Below are positions 1 through 11,441 of a stretch of DNA of 64,000 bases, piece after piece. The position numbers were made by a program, and so were the translations under genes. Under the pieces are notes generated by a model, which saw only the letters and a program-made list of their open reading frames with translations, did no database searches and had not been told where the DNA came from. Source of the DNA: Drosophila persimilis (Eukaryota > Arthropoda > Insecta > Diptera > Drosophilidae); contig NW_020825294.1 of NCBI RefSeq assembly GCF_003286085.1, positions 5,022,001 to 5,086,000 of the forward strand. The letters run 5' to 3'. Each line of letters opens with the position of its first letter. The first letter of the stretch is position 1.

Positions 1-233
1 TTTGCGGAATCCTGTCTAGACACAACACGCACACAGACCCACTCCCAGACCCGACCCGACCCGGGCAAAACAGAACAGAGCAGACCTCCCCATACCGCAC
101 AGGCTGAGGGGCGGGACAAAGTTGGTCACCATAAATAATACACCGGAACTTGGAGTTGTTACTCTATCTATAGCATACTTACAGGGGTTATACTGAACCG
201 TGCATGACAATACGTTTGTTCCTTACTTTTCAG

Positions 234-744
234 GCTATCTCCTGACACGAGTGGAGGGCAAAATCGGTTCGCCGGAGAAACCGCTATCCGATCTGGGCCT
301 GATCTCGTACAGATCCTACTGGAAGGATGTGCTGTTGGACTATTTGTGCAATCGTTCAGGGAATACCCTGAACATCAAGGATGTATCTCAGGTAATGATA
401 CTCGTTTTTATTTATAAAAGAATCTCTAATAATTTTGATATCCCCCTCATATAGGAAATGGCCATATACTCTTATGATATAGTCAGCACCTTGCAGGCTC
501 TGGGCATGATGAAGTACTGGAAGGGCAAGCATATAGTACTCAAAAAGCAAGTAAGTAACATACTTCGAAACTATCTTGGATCTGCTAATGATCATATTAC
601 TAATACACTATACATATTTTCTAGGACGTTCTGGATGAGTACGAGGAGCGTGTTAAACGTCGCGGTACCTTTCCCAAAATAGACGACTCCTGTCTGCGCT
701 GGCAGCCCTTCATTCCTGTACAGCCCAGTGCCGAATCGCCTTAA
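234..744 (+). CDS. chm: chameau (MYST histone acetyltransferase, HBO1/KAT7 type), last three exons
   Basis: This is the C-terminal part of a MYST-family histone acetyltransferase, a nuclear enzyme that acetylates histone tails with acetyl-CoA. Three exons join in frame: 234-391 (after an AG at 232-233), 455-550 and 625-744 (TAA). The start lies outside the window. The first exon holds the MYST signature [19 protein letters not shown]. The Glu of SPEKPL corresponds to the proposed general base of yeast Esa1. Next come [19 protein letters not shown] and a short tail ending PSAESP. The [15 protein letters not shown] and [13 protein letters not shown] wording matches the HBO1/KAT7 branch better than Tip60 or mof, so chm is the best call. 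It fits the neighbour muc, which is close by in D. melanogaster 27F-28A. The introns are 63 and 74 bp. Confidence 0.88.
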
Positions 745-3700
745 CGCCGTGGCTGGAAGCATGCCGCGGCATGCTTTATGGATGACGATGACTCCGCACC
801 CATGTACCCCGCATCATCATCCTGATGCGTATTTGCTTAGAGATTTTATTATTTGTGGTTTTACTATACTAGATCGTAAGGCTAAAGTATTTGTGTGCGT
901 GTTTGTGTGTGGATGTACTTTATTTGTTGGTAGCGCTAGATAGTAATTTTAGTACGTAGGATTATAGTGAAATTTTCCCAAAAAAAAAAACTTAAGATGA
1001 CAAAGAAATATACTCGGTTTATGATCAAAGAAGCTTTTCTCGAGAGACCTACCAGCCATTCTATACTCATTATACTCATGTGATTCCTTCATCGCATCAT
1101 CCGTAAGAGATCCGTAGATTTTTGAAAATTATCGTAATCTTGTTCAATATCATCAGAGCGATTCTCATCATCATCTGAAAGACCGGTACGTACCCTCATC
1201 ATATTATCATCACGGAAAGCCTTAGTTCTCTCCTCATCACATCATCTGAGAGAGACCCTTAGCTCTCATCGCATCATCATCTGGTTGGATGAATCATGGA
1301 AGAAATACCGAGACCGACAACACGTTTACATGGTCGTCTGGTGAGACGTGCAACAAAGCGAGTGGCAGAAGGAGGTGCAAGAATGGGAGGGATAGGGTAT
1401 GGAGCGGTGTGTAGCAACAGCACAAAAAGTGCACACAGGCGCACACACCCAGAGACAGAGACGAGCGCATTGACATTGTCGCTTGATGCAGAGACAGGTA
1501 GACAAAGGGGAAAGAGCGGCTCTGCCAGCAGCAGCAGCAGCAGCGGCGGCGGCGGCAGCACCAGACAGGATGTGATGGTAGATGTGAGTTACAAGGGGCC
1601 AGGGCCTGGGGAAAGAAGACAAACATGTTTATAGCCAAAAAGCATACATATGCATCGTGCAGAAAGTGAGAGAGCAGCAGCAGGGCCAGAGAGAGAGAGA
1701 GCCAGACCGAGGGCAAAGAAGAGCACAGTGGAATAGAAAGCATAGATAAAGCTTTAGTTTTATTATTGAAATAACAATGAAACAGCTGGAATTATTCCTG
1801 GAAGTCTAATAATACTTTCCAGATATTCTCAAACAATCATCCTCATTTTTTTTTAGCAATGTGATGTATAAATTTCTAGAAAAAAGAGTTTTATAATCTC
1901 ACTGCCACTAGATAAGCGAACCGACTAGAATAATGTTGAGTCAACTTGCGGTAATTTTCCAGAATCTCATGTATACTATATAGGGAATCAAACAATTTGG
2001 TTTTCTCTTCGGATTTCGGAAGAGGTGTTTTACTCTGAAACACATTTAACAAACTATGTATGTACATACATACATACATATGTAAGTAAAATGTGCGTTC
2101 CATGAAAAAGTTTCGAGTCATTACAAATTCCAATAGATAAACGAAACAATTGGGTTAATGCTTCCGCTAATTTCCATGTAAATTTGTATTTCTAAAACAG
2201 ATATTTCCATGCACAGTTGTTTTAAGTCTTCCGAATGAACATTACCCATTACATATCGACTTATTTATTGATCAATCCCACTGTGCAAAGCTTTTTTGTT
2301 GCAGTCAGTTGGTTGGTGGTGCAGTTTTATAACAAAGGAACTCGAATGAGAACTGGCAAATGTATATACAGTGCACATTCCTGATAATAACCCTCATATG
2401 TAAAACAGAAGCTCCCCACAAATCGTAATTTGTATGGTATTTAGTAGTACAAAATAAAGCACTGCCAAAAGGAATAAAAAGGTGCAAATTTCAAATTGCA
2501 AAACCTCATATCTCTTTTTTTTAATACCCACTGTACCACGAGCGCTTGCATTTGTGGAAGCAGGAAGCAGCGCCTCTCTCCTCAGTATAGTATCCAAAAG
2601 CCCCCTCGCTGGCGGCGCCACTGTGCGAAAGAAACGGCAACACATACAGTGAACACATACAGTCTCGCTCCGACGACGCCGCAGTCGACGAAGTCTCTGG
2701 CAGTGTGTGTGGAAATAAAATTCGCGCATTTGGGTTTTGATTAAGCAGAAACATTGAGCATTCAGCATTTTGATCGCAACAGCCGGCTTGCGCGGTTCGC
2801 TCGCTCCCAATCTCCATTCTCTTGCTTCTTGCTTCTTGCCTCTGCAAAAATTTATCTCTGGCTTTTTTGGCTTTTGGCTCGACGAAGACGAAGAGCTTGG
2901 GCAAAGTCAAAATCAGACAGGCGGCGGCCTCCGGCCCAGACGACCACGACGACGTTCTCAATAAATAAAATAAAAGGCCAGACCGTGTCTGGGCGGCCGC
3001 ACAGTCGTTCAGTTTGCACCAAATGAGAGACAACGAAGACGGCGACAAAGAGCAATAAGACGAAAAAATGTTAAAACTGTTAAAAGTACATTCGCGTGTG
3101 TCCGTGGGTGTGTTTGTGTGGTAGTGTGCGTGTGTGTGCGGTGAACAATTTACAAAGAAAAATGCAACGGAAATGCGAAAGAAAGAAAAAGTTCAAAGCG
3201 GAACTGCAAACATATTGTGAAATTTGCGAGAGGGAGAGGAAACTATCAACGTGGTTTCTTTCGCCTGGAGCTTCTGGGGTTTTCTACAAAGAAAAAAAGG
3301 AATTGAGAAAAGAGCGAAGAACAGTACAGAGAGGCCGAGAGAATTGCTCGTCGAAGAAGAGGTTCAAGATTTATTTATAGCGCTTTGATATCACAAGGCA
3401 CAGCAGCAACAACAATAAAGTGACGCAAATGTTTGAGGCGGCAGCTTTTAGGCTGGGTAACTGTGTGTGTGTGAGTACGGGCGACCACATGATTCTACAT
3501 ACTTCCAAATTTCCTTTTTGCCCACACGCGCCACTCACACCAGCGCGCTACACACACACACACATGGACAGTTGCCCTGCAAAAACTTTTGTCGCTCAAA
3601 TATTAATTTTAGACAACATTTTTTCTGCCCCAGACACTGCACAAACACACATGCAAATGACAAATTGTCTGTGTGTTCGTGTGGCTGATCGTCTGTGAGC

Positions 3701-5859
3701 TGGTTTTAGCATCCATTTTATTTTATTTTTTCGCTCAGTCAGGGTTAAGGGCAGAGAAGGCGGCTTGGCTGGGGCCAAAAGCATGTGCTTGCACTGCAGC
3801 GCTGCACCAAGAGAGAAAACCAGACAGAGAGAGTATGGGCACCCACTCACACAGACATGCACTCGGGGCGGCAATTGTCGTCGTCGTCGTTACTATTTGA
3901 GGTTAGGAATGCCCCACCCAAGCAAGACACATATACATAGCAGCAGACATGGCTGCCTCGTATTATATATATGCATGTACATAGAAATGTATATATGTAT
4001 ATGATGTATATGTACCCTGCGACATTCGAACAGAAATTCGCAATTATTCACAAGTCGAAAAGCAAAAGCTGCTGGCGATCGCTGCCGACATCTCTGACAC
4101 ATCATACGCTCGCACACACACACACACACACACACAAACACCCATAAGTCCATGCGCGCACACATTTTCGAAGCGCGGCTGCTGCAAAGTTTATGAGGCG
4201 TTGTAAAAAAGAGAATTAAAAGTTTCGGCTGAGCAGGCTGTTAATTTTAACATACCAACAAAAATTGTGTGCAAAATTTTAATTTTGGTTTTATACCTCT
4301 ATTTGCACATGTATGAGTTCGTGTGTGTGCGTGCTTTGGACAAAAGAGAATTCGCGAATGTAGTGGGGCGGGCACGTGTGTGTCTCTCAGCTGCTGTGTG
4401 TATATATGATATGTGTGAGTGTATGTATTTGTGAGTGATCACGCACGTAGCTTTGCTGCTTCGGCCGCCAGTGCTTCTGCTGCGTCGGTTAGTAACAGCG
4501 GAGAGAGGCGGACAGAGGGAGAGCCAGCGCGAGCACAAAACGCCGGTTCTTTTTTCGCGTTTTCTCTATCCTACTCTTTTTCATTGCTTCTTTCGAAGCG
4601 CTCTTTTGTCATTACTTCTCGGTCTCGCTCTCTTTTTCATAGCTTTTAAAGCGGTCTGTTCCAAAGGGTATATTTCTCTGCAAATTTCTTAGTCGCTCGT
4701 CTAATTTCTTAAGTCTCTACTTTTCTGTAGCTCTTTTCACGCTCCTCTTTTCTCATAAGATCGTTTCTCTTTTCGCGACGGAATGCCGTCTCTCTGTTCG
4801 CTCTTTTCTTTTTTTTTGTTCATTCCTTTTCACCGCGGATATTTCTTTTGCTTGGTTTCTTTACAGGTTTTCAAATATAGAATATCAAGGGTCTCTGCCT
4901 GCCTGGCGCGACACCAATTGCACAAAAATTTGCTTTGCTGAATGAATGTAATAATCGGCATTTTTCGCCACTGATGACGTCACGTCCTCCACTGTCTGAC
5001 TGGCTGGCTGCTCTCTCTCCCTGTATCTCCCTCTCTTTTATGTAGTCATTAGCACGTAATGTCTGTGTATGGCGGCAAGAACGAGGTGTGCAAAGAAGCA
5101 TATGACTAATTTGGTATTGTTATTGCATAAAATCGACAACTGGAAAGAGCTTGAGGGGCAGACATCCGCAGCAGCAACCACATCGGAGAAGAAAAAAAGA
5201 GCAAAAAAGCTTAACCATTATGTGGCGGCGTCGCATGAAGTCATCAGCAGCACCAGCACCAGCAAAAGCGGCAACAGCCTGGAAAGAGACAAGCATATGC
5301 TGCGAGAGAGAGATCGTTAACCTTTAAGCTGGACATGGGACGCGGCACAAGGTCGTTTCCTCCCGTGGTTATGGCGCATGAAATATGGTCTCGCGCGGAG
5401 AGGAGCGAAGTGGAAGCGACGCCATTTGTTGCAGCGGCAGCTACAGCAGAACAGTGTTGCCAAGCCAGCATGCACCATCTGGTCTCGTCTCGTCTCGGAC
5501 CTGGGTTTGGGCTTGGCTTTATATCTCGTCCCACAACCCCAACCCACCTTCTTGAAAGTCTCCTACCATGCGCGCTAATCAGAGACCGGGGCTGGTTTTT
5601 TCACTGCAGTCAGGTACCTGAAGTAGCGCGCGTGGTGCTAGACACGAACATCTGTGTGGCATCATCGTTTCTAGGGAATACTATAAATATTCCATGTGTC
5701 TCCCATGTCTATTGTACTTCATCAGGTGCTCTGGTGTGTCCTGTAACCCGGCACATGTTGAAGTACACTCAATATGTGGCGAAGTTCGTGCGAAAAAAAC
5801 AGTTCAATAGTGATTTAACTTAATCTATTATTGCGTGTTACACAGCACAAAAAAGAAGC

Positions 5860-6057
5860 TTAATCGTTAATAAATATTGTATGTATCATTAAATAAATGT
5901 TAAAATGTATAGACTTGTGGTTTCTCTGACAGTTTGAATGGAAAATAAGGCTCTTAGTCCTTGAGTAAACATATAAAAACCAATTAAGAAGTTTTTTGCT
6001 TCTTTGTGGATTTTTGGCCACCTGTTCTTGCTTTCCATACAGGTGGCGGTTATTCAA
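5860..6057 (-). CDS. Possible small protein, 65 aa, unrecognised
   Basis: A minus-strand ORF starts MNNRHLYGKQEQVAKN and is rich in Lys, Gln and Asn at its start, with a more ordinary Tyr/Ser/Leu-rich middle. I do not recognise it. The only support beyond an open frame is position: about 180 bp upstream on the same strand is a DRE-like ATCGATAG and a CGGTCACACT motif 1 element (6234-6258). No intron or poly(A) signal is clear. It may be the remnant of a longer coding region or a chance ORF. Confidence 0.2.
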   Translation of the reverse strand: MNNRHLYGKQEQVAKNPQRSKKLLNWFLYVYSRTKSLIFHSNCQRNHKSIHFNIYLMIHTIFIND

Positions 6058-6233
6058 AATCTAAAAATAGATGGCCTTGCCGCTGTTTTGACCCAATAAA
6101 CAGAAAGAATTTGAATCAATCCCGTTAATCATGTTTATCATAAATGGTTTAAATGTATGCAAAATTCCGTCAACAAAGCTTTTATTATTTAAACACCAGA
6201 CAACCCTGAACAAGGCGCCAATTATAAGCTACC

Positions 6234-6258
6234 AGTGTGACCGTGCTGCACTATCGAT
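6234..6258 (-). promoter_or_regulatory. Motif 1 plus DRE-like pair, minus orientation
   Basis: Read on the minus strand, ATCGATAG (6251-6258) is followed by CGGTCACACT (6234-6243). These are close matches to the DREF-binding DRE and to the M1BP-binding motif 1 of TATA-less Drosophila housekeeping promoters. Both could also sit in a repeat, since similar words occur near 7.1 kb and near 37,356-37,365. Any target transcript would run toward 6.0 kb. Confidence 0.35.
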
Positions 6259-6555
6259 TTGGTCGGTCCCGACAATCCAATTTTGAGCTTTATTGTCCTC
6301 TTACAGAGACCAAGAATGGGTATCGGAATAGAGATATATATAGGTAAAAACTTCAATTAAAATTGAATCAAAATTTCTATTTCAAAAACTTGCTAGGAAA
6401 ACTGTATTTAAATATTAAATACCCAGCAACCACGGTGACCTTTTCTGGTATTTTCTGAGGTCAAAATTGAACCGATGGTATATTTTGTCAATATCATCAA
6501 TCTATTAAATTTCATTTTCAAAGGTATATAGAAATCCAATAAAAGCAAGAGCTTA

Positions 6556-6675
6556 AATTAAGCCAGTCAAGTAGAAAATTCATTAATTAATCGGATAAAA
6601 ATATGTGGGCAAGGCTGAGCGATCTAGATAGCTAGTAATATTCCACGGAATATCAAAATCGAGCAATATGGTTTC
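6556..6675 (+). repeat. Direct repeat, copy 1 (~120 bp)
   Basis: Begins TAAGCCAGTCAAGTAGAAAA and runs through a TATGTGGGCA box to CTAGTAATATTCCACGGAAT. A second copy lies at about 6968-7087 in the same orientation, with scattered substitutions and small indels. It looks like two copies of a dispersed repeat or one local duplication upstream of muc. Confidence 0.6.
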
Positions 6676-6967
6676 CAAGTCTTGACGAAGAACGTTTAAC
6701 CTATTATAAGCCAAGGGGGTATTTCAATTTTCCACCGAAAGTAATGATCATTAAATCATTTTAGCGCAGTTCAGGTGAAAGATATCGTGGTGTTTTTTTG
6801 AAGTTCAGAGGGATAATGTCATACAATCGTTAGTATTTTCCGCCATTTACCTCAAGTAGTTGAGCTATTTAAACATAGGGGGCTTAATTGGGCTAAGTTC
6901 GGCTCCAGACGCTATATTGTTGTTCAGAAACCAAAATTGAAGCAAAACCAATCAAAGTCAAGTATTT

Positions 6968-7087
6968 AATAAGCCAGTCAAATAGAAAATTGATTTATTA
7001 ATTGGATAAAATTATGTGGGCAGGCCTGAAGGTTCTATCAAGCTAGTAATATTCGACGGAATATCTAAAACGAGGAATATGTAAAAT
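6968..7087 (+). repeat. Direct repeat, copy 2 (~120 bp)
   Basis: Second copy of the repeat at 6556-6675. The shared blocks are TAAGCCAGTCAA, GATAAAA-TATGTGGGCA and CTAGTAATATTC-ACGGAATATC. It ends just before the motif 6-like elements of the muc promoter, so the duplicated sequence may carry promoter-proximal elements. Confidence 0.6.
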
Positions 7088-7109
7088 ATAATTTGAATTC
7101 ATCAGTATA

Positions 7110-7165
7110 TTTGCGGTATATTTTTTAAATGATATGGTATATTTCTGAGGGTCAGTCACACTGCT
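7110..7165 (+). promoter_or_regulatory. muc core promoter, motif 6 / motif 1 type
   Basis: Two motif 6-like boxes (TGCGGTATATTTTT at 7112-7125, ATGGTATATTTC at 7134-7145) are followed by AGTCACACTG (one mismatch to motif 1) near 7153-7162. This arrangement is typical of TATA-less, broadly expressed Drosophila promoters bound by M1BP. It lies about 170 bp before the muc ATG, which fits a mitochondrial housekeeping gene. Confidence 0.55.
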
Positions 7166-7330
7166 CTAGAGGTCGACCCCGTAACTCTGTGAATTTCCAA
7201 CTTTGCCGCATTCGACTCGATTTATTTGTCAAAATTTTAAACGCCGAAGCAACGCGCTATACCGCCTGCTGCCGACCGAAATTCAAAAGCTCAACGCTCG
7301 TACAGAGAGATATCGAACGGAGAAAGGACA

Positions 7331-9683
7331 ATGCTGCGCTCCCTTGCAACGACACGAAACGAATTGGGGACCCTGCGTGCGGTGCTCCTCCGACGACCAG
7401 CCACTGCCAGCCTCCGACGCGGCGATGGCCAGATTGGAGTGCGTGCCCTCAGCACCCGACTGCTGGCCAGTGCCCGGAATCTCCAAGCAAGCAGGTACAA
7501 TCATCACCACCACCTCCCACTCTTGCTGGCTGTCTCGCTCCCCCTTTCGTTGAGGTTAGAAATTGTTGTGTAATATTGCAAATGCTGCAGCAGGAGCGCA
7601 CCACCAAAAGGGGGAGGCGAGTGCGGCGCAAGGGCAACGGCAGCGGCAGAGCTATCTGCTGATTGACGGTGTCCAAGTATTTAGCAATGTGTACGTGTGC
7701 GTGAGCGTGAGCGTGGGCCAGTGCGTGTCCGTCGTCGTGCCTCAAGGTCGTGCATCCGTATGATGCGTGATTGTGCTGATAATGATGAATGATAATTTGG
7801 CCAAAATTTACCGCCGAGGGTTTTTCCATATGTGTGTGTGTGCATAAACAATCAGCTGATTGAAGAGCTAGTATGAGGCACAATCAAAGGGATCTCAAAG
7901 TAAAATTCACTATCGATCTTCCACAGGTCGACTTTGAAAAGCAGCAGGCCTCAGTCGCTAAACGCCTGGAGCTATAATTTTGCCCGCAATTATGCCAGCC
8001 TGCCGGAACATCTCCGTGTGCCGCTTCCTGCCCTATCGCCAACTATGGAGCGAGGCTCCATTGTCAGCTGGGAGAAGAAGGAGGGCGACAAACTCAACGA
8101 AGGTGGGTATGCTTTTGATATACCTCCAATCCAATCCATTTATGTAAAACTCCTACTTCTCCTCTAGGTGACCTCCTTTGCGAAATTGAAACTGACAAGG
8201 CGACCATGGGCTTCGAGACACCAGAAGAAGGCTATTTGGCCAAAATCCTGATACCCGGCGGTACCAAGGATGTGCCCATCGGCCAGCTGCTGTGCATCAT
8301 TGTGAACGATCAGGCCAGCGTGGCTGCTTTCAAGGATTTCAAAGATGATGCGCCTGCTGCCGCACCAGCACCAGCAGCGGCTGCAGCACCCCCACCACCA
8401 GCAGCCGCTGCCCCTGCACCAGTTGCCGCGCCACCGCCAGCAGCAGCACCCGCACCCGCACCCGCAGGTACAGCCCAGACCGCTGCCGACCAACGTGGCG
8501 ACCGGGTGTATGCCAGTCCCATGGCCAAGAAACTAGCCGAAGCACAAAAGCTGCGCCTACAAGGTTGTACATCCCATATCCAACTGTCCCACATCCTGCT
8601 GTGTGCATGCACCGCTCGACTAAATGCCTCTTATCCCAGACCTAGTCCCCGTCCAAATGTTCTGTTACTAATCCCCGGCTTTTGTGTGCAGGCAAAGGCA
8701 GTGGCGTCCATGGCTCAATTAAATCCGGTGATCTTGCAGGCCAGAAGCCTGCTGCAGAAGCAAAGGCGGCACCGGCCAAGGCAGCACCAGGTGCCCGCTA
8801 CAAGGACATCCCGGTGACCACCATGAGGGCGGTGATTGCCAAGCGTCTGCTGGAGTCCAAGACCCAGCTGCCCCACTACTACGTGACGGTCCAATGCCAG
8901 GTGGATAATGTAAGTAAACGATGAATCTCCTAAAAAGAGTCCTCCCACTCACAATTAACCCACTGTTGCAGCTGTTAAAGTTCCGTGCCAAGGTCAACAA
9001 GAAGTATGAGAAGCAGGGTGCCCGCGTCTCTGTTAATGATTTCATCATCAAGGCAACTGCCATAGCGAGTCTCAAAGTCCCGGAGGCCAACTCCGCCTGG
9101 ATGGACTCGGTGATACGCCAGTACGATGATGTGGATGTATCTGTGGCCGTCTCCACGGACAAGGGTCTCATCACACCCATAATATTTGGAGCCGATCGCA
9201 AGGGCGTTCTGGATATCTCCAAGGATGTCAAGGAGCTGGCTGGCAAGGCGCGCGCCAATAAGTTGGCGCCACATGAATTCCAGGGCGGCACCATCTCAGT
9301 GTCCAACTTGGGCATGTTTGGTGGGACAATCTCTACCAAAATCGTCAAGAAGGAATTCTAAAATGAGGTTTCTCTTTTCAGGAGTCAACCAATTCTGTGC
9401 CGTGATCAATCCCCCGCAATCGTGCATCTTAGCTATCGGCACTACAACGAAACAGCTTGTTCTAGATCCAGATAGCCCCAAGGGGTAAGCTCCCTTATAC
9501 TAAATCCGTTTTCTTGAACCATTTTATATACAATCTTTGTCTTTCAATTTCAGTTTCAAGGAAGTCAACCTGCTGACTGTCACTTTGAGTGCTGATCATC
9601 GAGTGGTGGATGGCGCTGTGGCCGCTAGATGGTTGCAACACTTCCGTGACTATATCGAGGATCCACAAAACATGATATTGTAA
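7331..9683 (+). CDS. muc: muc: dihydrolipoamide acetyltransferase, E2 of mitochondrial pyruvate dehydrogenase
   Basis: E2 core enzyme that transfers the acetyl group from lipoyl-lysine to CoA in the mitochondrial matrix. Seven exons join in phase: 7331-7494, 7927-8102, 8168-8563, 8692-8909, 8972-9320, 9382-9484 and 9554-9683, giving 511 aa, the usual fly length. An Arg-rich, acid-poor N terminus (about residues 1-55) fits a mitochondrial presequence. One lipoyl domain follows ([12 protein letters not shown], lipoyl Lys about 124), then an Ala/Pro hinge, an E3/E1-binding domain ([20 protein letters not shown]) and the catalytic domain. The active-site HRVVDG places the catalytic His at about 484 and Asp at about 488. 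The start was chosen as the first ATG that gives the presequence. The spacing of exons 3-4 leaves a 128-bp intron; the other internal introns are 61-69 bp, except the 432-bp intron 1. Confidence 0.93.
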
Positions 9684-9746
9684 ATCGGCCCCGGCACCAA
9701 CACCCACCACAACTCCACCACAAGATTCGTAGGGACTCGCCAACGA

Positions 9747-9752
9747 AATAAA
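9747..9752 (+). terminator. muc poly(A) signal
   Basis: AATAAA lies 64 bp after the muc stop codon, in an A/T-rich stretch. This gives a short 3' UTR. Confidence 0.6.
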
Positions 9753-9759
9753 ATTTAGA

Positions 9760-11441
9760 TGAATGGATTCTATTCGATGTTACACGTATAAAATATTGTA
9801 AATTTTTCTATTGGTTTTTGCTGTCTTTCCTAGCATGCTGGCACTCATCTGATTTTTAGCGCTATATATATTTAAATTTTTAATTGTGTAATATTTGATG
9901 TAGTGTCCATATGAGGAAACAAAACGCAAAAACTCTTGAATGATATTCGAATTAACTCACTCTCAGAGCTGTAAATTTCCGTTTGATATACATAATATAT
10001 ATTAGTGTATGCTTTAATCAATTTTGTTGATCATGTCCACTATGAAAATGGAGGCTAAATAGTTGAAAGTCCAAGGACGCGTTGAAATAAACTCATAACA
10101 CCTACACATACGCACGTTCTAGCCAATTCTTCAAAAGATACGAAAAGGATTTTCATTTCAAGAAGGTTAGGGAATATTTGTATACTAGTTAAATGCATAA
10201 ATAGATACATCTTGTATGGGAAAAGATGCTTAGGAGGAAGATCTCTTTTGTACATCTGTTCAAAGTACATCTTCCTTGTGTTGGTGTCAGACGAGACAGC
10301 TGTAGCGGAATAAACACCAGTACCGGAAATAGGAAACAGGTAAAAAAATTTTAAATTCTAATAAAATAGGTCATTATCTGGAAGTACATAACTTGTAGTC
10401 GTGGTTGCTTTCTCTCTATGACTCTCTCTACCCAACAGCGATACCAAAAGGCAGAGATACCAATTCCGGCGCTTACATGTAATTACATAAAATCAATTAA
10501 ATTACATAAACCCGGTCGCGTGCATGTAGTAAAAGAAGATTTTTAGTAATAGAATTTCTAAAACTTAATTTCAAAAGGTGAAGGAGATCATAGAGGATAT
10601 TATCTTAGAAAATTAAACTGCAAACATCACTATACGATTATAAGGTTGCAAATTCAAGTACTTTCCTGATTGTAATAGTTTCTCAATTAGAATCAGTGCT
10701 GAATTGTAAATTGTTTTGAATTGAAAGAGTCGTTCAACTGAAGTAATTTTTTGATATTTTCATAAGTGGAAACAGGAAGGTATTGAGTTAAAGTAGTTGA
10801 TGAAGTGTTAGGATCTAATATTTAAAGTACCTGTGCATATAGTACAGAAGATAACGTAATGGACTGCTAACTAGTTAATTGAATATACAGCCAGATAGTT
10901 CTTTGAATTGAAAACGATTTAGAATAAAATACTTTGATGAACTGAAGAAAAGGTGGTAGAGCAATTGATATGGTCGAAAAATTGTAATTTTAAATTATTT
11001 AATTGGTATTTTTACAAATATAATATCGCACAAGTAGCCGAACTACAATGAGCACAAGTATCATTTATGGACACAAATAGCATGAATCGCCAAGAAGAAA
11101 TGTGATTCAGTATGGAACACTAATTGATTAGAGGGCCTACTCATAGAAGGATTCCAAAATCTACGAATCTTTAGAATCCAAAAAATATCCATCTTCCACC
11201 AAGTATCCCAAGAACCTAATTCTTCCTCCATAAAGCTTCCATCTTCGCCCAAGTATAACCAAGAAAATGCGTTTAAAATTCAGTTTTCTGTTTGGTTTAT
11301 TATAGTATTATGTAACTAGTTAATTGCCAAAATGTTACGAACTAAGAAAACACATGCTGCAAGTATTTACAAATATAAGGATAAGCTAGTATCGAGTGCC
11401 ACCTCTGGAATGGTTGGTTGCGAGAGAATGGTGAATGTGGA
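9760..11441. other. Intergenic, A/T-rich, no feature seen
   Basis: Between the muc 3' end and the stop codon of the convergent CRAL-TRIO gene. I find no gene-like ORF, RNA gene or clear repeat. It probably holds the CRAL-TRIO 3' UTR near its right edge. Confidence 0.5.

Larger units (their letters stand above)
745..7100. other. Intergenic region between chm and muc: simple repeats, no convincing gene
   Basis: I see no supported coding gene here apart from one weak small ORF listed separately. The region holds the chm 3' UTR (A-run near 980-990), a TCATCA-rich degenerate repeat (about 1070-1275), CAG/CGG triplets (about 1527-1560), GA runs (about 1690-1705), TACA repeats (about 2058-2082) and CA runs (about 3550-3565, 4112-4136). 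Long ORFs at 1290-1745 and 2500-3050 are low-complexity and open on both strands. The stretch 2950-3060, with an A/T-rich box and TCAGTTTGC, and the CTCTTTT-rich stretch at 4540-4850 look like 5'-regulatory DNA, but no gene can be attached to them. Confidence 0.5.

Noticed and set aside
1290-1745. Long overlapping ORFs on both strands
   Set aside because: They lie in CAG/CGG and GA simple repeats, are open on both strands and have low-complexity translations.
2521-3048. 175-aa minus-strand ORF
   Set aside because: No domain, opposite-strand ORFs of similar length, and it overlaps a promoter-like region. Better read as noncoding DNA.
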